Assembly (NCBI GenBank): GCA_016192075.1
Contig: JACPUU010000006.1
Span: 1 to 64,000 of the forward strand
DNA: 64,000 nucleotides
Direction of reading: 5' to 3'
Origin: Bacteroidota bacterium
GTDB taxonomy: Bacteria; Bacteroidota; Bacteroidia; Flavobacteriales_D; Crocinitomicaceae
Shown here: in pieces, positions 61,814-64,000 of the stretch
Position numbering within the stretch: the stretch's first letter is position 1
How the letters are laid out: each line of letters starts with the position of its first letter
Notes under the pieces: generated by a model
Seen by the model: the letters and a program-made list of their open reading frames with translations, nothing else
The model's database searches: none
Told to the model about the DNA's origin: nothing
Program-made: the position numbers and the translations under genes

Positions 61814-62505
61814 TGAACTGTATTATAGTAGAAGATGAACAACCGGCGCGCATTCTGCTGGAAGGTTACCTTGCGCAAATGGAGCATATAAACCTGGTTG
61901 CGGTATGCAAAAATGCCGCCGAGGCGCTTGAGCAAATCAACAGCCATTCCATTGATTTAATTATTACTGATATTCAAATGCCCGGTATGCTGGGTACTGA
62001 TTTTATTAAATCACTGGACAAAATTCCACTGGTCATTTTTTCTACCGCCTATAAAGAATATGCCATGGATGGTTTTGAGCTCGATGCCGTGGATTATTTA
62101 TTGAAGCCTTTTTCGTTTGAGCGTTTTCAAAAGGCCATTCTTAAAGCTCAGTCTTATTTTGAATTAAAAGGAAAACAGGTTCCGTCTGCTGATCTTAAAA
62201 CAACCTACCTGACTGTTAAAGCAGATCACAAATTGTATAAAGTGCAGTACACCGATATCCGTTACATAGAAGGCATGCGCGAATATGTTTCTTTTTATAC
62301 CGCCACCGGACGAATAACGGCATTGATGTCATTGAAATACCTGGAATCAAACCTGCCGAAAGAAATTTTTGTGCGCTGTCACAAGTCGTACATCATCAAT
62401 AAAAACATGGTAGAAGCGCTTGATGGCAGCAACCTGCTGGTGCAGGGAAAACAAATTCCCGTTGGGCAAATGTACAAGGACGATGTGATGCGCGAGGTTT
62501 TTTAA
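61810..62505 (+). CDS. LytTR-family response regulator
   Basis: A 231-residue response regulator from ATG 61810; starts at 61801 and 61813 are also in frame. The receiver domain (~1-115) has the acidic pair in IIVEDEQPA and the phospho-acceptor Asp in LIITDIQMPG, then STAYKEYAMDGFELDAVDYL. The LytTR DNA-binding domain (~130-230) has VRCHKSYIINKNMVEAL. It is the partner of the kinase just upstream. Its targets may include the divergent TonB receptor operon. Confidence 0.93.
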   Translation: MMNCIIVEDEQPARILLEGYLAQMEHINLVAVCKNAAEALEQINSHSIDLIITDIQMPGMLGTDFIKSLDKIPLVIFSTAYKEYAMDGFELDAVDYLLKPFSFERFQKAILKAQSYFELKGKQVPSADLKTTYLTVKADHKLYKVQYTDIRYIEGMREYVSFYTATGRITALMSLKYLESNLPKEIFVRCHKSYIINKNMVEALDGSNLLVQGKQIPVGQMYKDDVMREVF

Positions 62506-62530
62506 CGTCAATCAAAATAACCGGCACCGG

Positions 62531-62944
62531 TTAACGCCCCTCTTCTACCTTCTGTTTCAATGCACGCAGCGCCTTTGCATCAACCAGTAATTTGTTGTAA
62601 TGCAGTTTGCGTTCAAAGTCATCTGTCTTAACGAGAATGTTTCCTTTTTCAAACCGGATATCCTGAAGTCCGGAAATCTTAGCTCTGCGGCGGGGCATTC
62701 CAAATTGATTATTGACCCATATTTCGGTATCCGTTACAACAATGTACGGTAAAAAATACATGGGTACAGAGAGTACCAGCAATCCCACAATCAGAAAATA
62801 GGTTTCACCTGACACCTCCAGTCCGCGGGTACGCGCCACATAAGCCATTGCTGCCAGCAAACCGGCCAGCAGCACTGGTAATGAAACAATCAGCTTGTTA
62901 TAACCAATTTTAATTTTTCCGCCAACGTTGTTCAGGACAGGCAT
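62531..62944 (-). CDS. Small membrane protein with PH-like domain
   Basis: A 137-residue protein with two transmembrane helices (LIVSLPVLLAGLLAAMAYVA; YFLIVGLLVLSVPMYFLPYI) and a beta-rich cytoplasmic tail (VTDTEIWVNNQFGMPRRRAK, then ISGLQDIRFEKGNILVKTD) like bacterial PH-like domains. It is 5 nt downstream of the S9 peptidase gene and on the same strand. Its function is unknown. Confidence 0.65.
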   Translation of the reverse strand: MPVLNNVGGKIKIGYNKLIVSLPVLLAGLLAAMAYVARTRGLEVSGETYFLIVGLLVLSVPMYFLPYIVVTDTEIWVNNQFGMPRRRAKISGLQDIRFEKGNILVKTDDFERKLHYNKLLVDAKALRALKQKVEEGR

Positions 62945-62949
62945 GTTTT

Positions 62950-64000
62950 CTATTTCAGATATTTATCCAGCCAGGCATAAAATTCACGGTGCCAGATAAT
63001 GGCATTTTGCGGCTGCAATACAAAGTGATTTTCATCCGGAAACAAAACCATTTTGCTGTCAATGCCTTTGATTTGCAATGCCTGAAACGCTTCCAGCCCC
63101 TGGTTTAACGGCACACGAAAATCCTGCTCACCATGAAAAATAAGCATGGGCGTATTCCATAAATGCGCTTTGCGGTGTGGTGAAAAATCAATGTAATCCT
63201 GCGGGGGTTGTACACCATAAAAAGGACCGCCTATATCACTGTTGGCAAAAAACAATTCCTCGGTGGTGCCGTACCAGCTTTCCAGGTTATAAAGTCCGCA
63301 ATGTGAAATAAAACATTTGAAACGATTCTCATGCACTCCGGCCAGGTAGTATACTGAATAACCGCCGTAGCTGGCGCCAACTGCACCAATGCGGGTTGAA
63401 TCAATATACGGTTCTTTTTTAATTTCATCTACTGCTGACAGATAGTCTTCAATCGGTTGTCCGCCCCAGTCACTGCGAATAGCATCATTCCACTCCTGAC
63501 CAAAGCCTGGCAAACCGCGTCTGTTAGGTGCTATGATAATGTAATCGTTGGCAGCCATCAACTGAAAATTCCAGCGGTATGAGAAAAACTGTGAAACGGC
63601 GCTTTGTGGTCCACCCTGGCAATACAACAAGGCCGGATATTTTTTGGTTTTATCAAAATCAGGCGGATAAATGACCCACACCAGTTCTTTTTTGCCATCG
63701 CTGGTTGTAACCCATCTTTTTTCAACCGGGCCGGTTTTAACGGTTGCATAAATGTCTTTATTGACATCTGTCAATTGCGTCTGTTCTCCTTTTTTAATAC
63801 TTACTTTAAAAATATCGGTGGGGTGATTCATGTCCTGACGGCCGCCAACCAGGTAATCACCGGCAAACGCCAGGGAGGTATAGTCATGATCACCGCTTGT
63901 AACCTGGTTTAATTTAGCGCTTGCAAAATCATATTCATACAACTGGTAAACGGCTTCTTTGACTGATCTGAAATAAATTTTATCTCCTTTAGGGCTCCAC
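62950..64000 (-). CDS. S9 family peptidase (DPP/acylaminoacyl-peptidase-like), 5' part outside window
   Basis: The 3' part of a prolyl-oligopeptidase family serine peptidase. The visible frame continues to the window edge, where WSPKGDKIYFR looks like a beta-propeller blade, so the start lies upstream. The catalytic domain has the nucleophile in GAVGASYGGYS, the acid in GEQDFRVPLNQ and the histidine in DENHFVLQPQ. Such enzymes cleave peptides from the N-terminus, often periplasmic, but the signal peptide is outside the window. Confidence 0.9.
   Translation of the reverse strand, partial: WSPKGDKIYFRSVKEAVYQLYEYDFASAKLNQVTSGDHDYTSLAFAGDYLVGGRQDMNHPTDIFKVSIKKGEQTQLTDVNKDIYATVKTGPVEKRWVTTSDGKKELVWVIYPPDFDKTKKYPALLYCQGGPQSAVSQFFSYRWNFQLMAANDYIIIAPNRRGLPGFGQEWNDAIRSDWGGQPIEDYLSAVDEIKKEPYIDSTRIGAVGASYGGYSVYYLAGVHENRFKCFISHCGLYNLESWYGTTEELFFANSDIGGPFYGVQPPQDYIDFSPHRKAHLWNTPMLIFHGEQDFRVPLNQGLEAFQALQIKGIDSKMVLFPDENHFVLQPQNAIIWHREFYAWLDKYLK

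Noticed and set aside
1-64000. tRNA, rRNA or restriction/defence operons
   Set aside because: No cloverleaf-like or rRNA sequence and no recognisable methylase, helicase or nuclease pairs typical of defence systems were seen by eye.

Overview
The window comes from the chromosome of a Bacteroidota bacterium, most likely in or near the Flavobacteriia/Cryomorphaceae. Signs of this are the division/cell-wall cluster in Bacteroidota order with a FtsZ ending in NNSFLHDNVD, a type IX secretion (Por) C-terminal sorting domain, DUF4249 lipoproteins beside a TonB-dependent receptor, many small lipoproteins, and TAnnTTTG-type -7 promoter boxes. No rRNA, tRNA or CRISPR array was recognised.

143-14814 (minus strand) is a surface-polysaccharide locus: a Wzx-type flippase, an acyltransferase, methyltransferases and six glycosyltransferase domains. 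At its heart is an amidination module: an asparagine-synthetase-like enzyme, HisH-like and HisF-like proteins, and an N-acetyl-sugar amidotransferase fused to a glycosyltransferase. 14898-17722 holds rdgB, a TetR repressor and an alpha/beta hydrolase that share a 16-bp operator, and two copies of a ~150-bp intergenic repeat whose third copy starts the window.

17722-34358 (minus strand) carries a GatB/YqeY protein and the dcw cluster mraZ-rsmH-ftsL-ftsI-murE-mraY-murD-ftsW-murG-murC-ftsQ-ftsA-ftsZ, tightly packed except where palindromic or tandem repeats fill the gaps. Two perfect palindromes lie inside the reading frames of murG and murD.

About 34711-46910 is a probable integrated mobile element. 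It has a tyrosine integrase at one end, imperfect direct repeats at both ends, an XRE regulator, decayed regulator genes, a 1443-residue T9SS cargo protein and a lipoprotein with a decayed sister copy. Its other end has an iteron-like array, a candidate structured small RNA, a gene of unknown function, an excisionase-like protein and a RadA-like ATPase with an unusual N-terminal half. Two of these transcription units share an ACGTCT palindrome as a likely common operator.

47375-56466 is an accessory stretch of secreted or lipoprotein genes, small SRPBCC, DinB and cupin proteins, an exonuclease and a GlxA/AraC-type regulator. 56576-64000 has a TonB-dependent receptor with two DUF4249 lipoproteins, a divergent LytS/LytTR-type two-component pair, a small membrane protein and the 3' part of an S9 peptidase gene that runs off the window.
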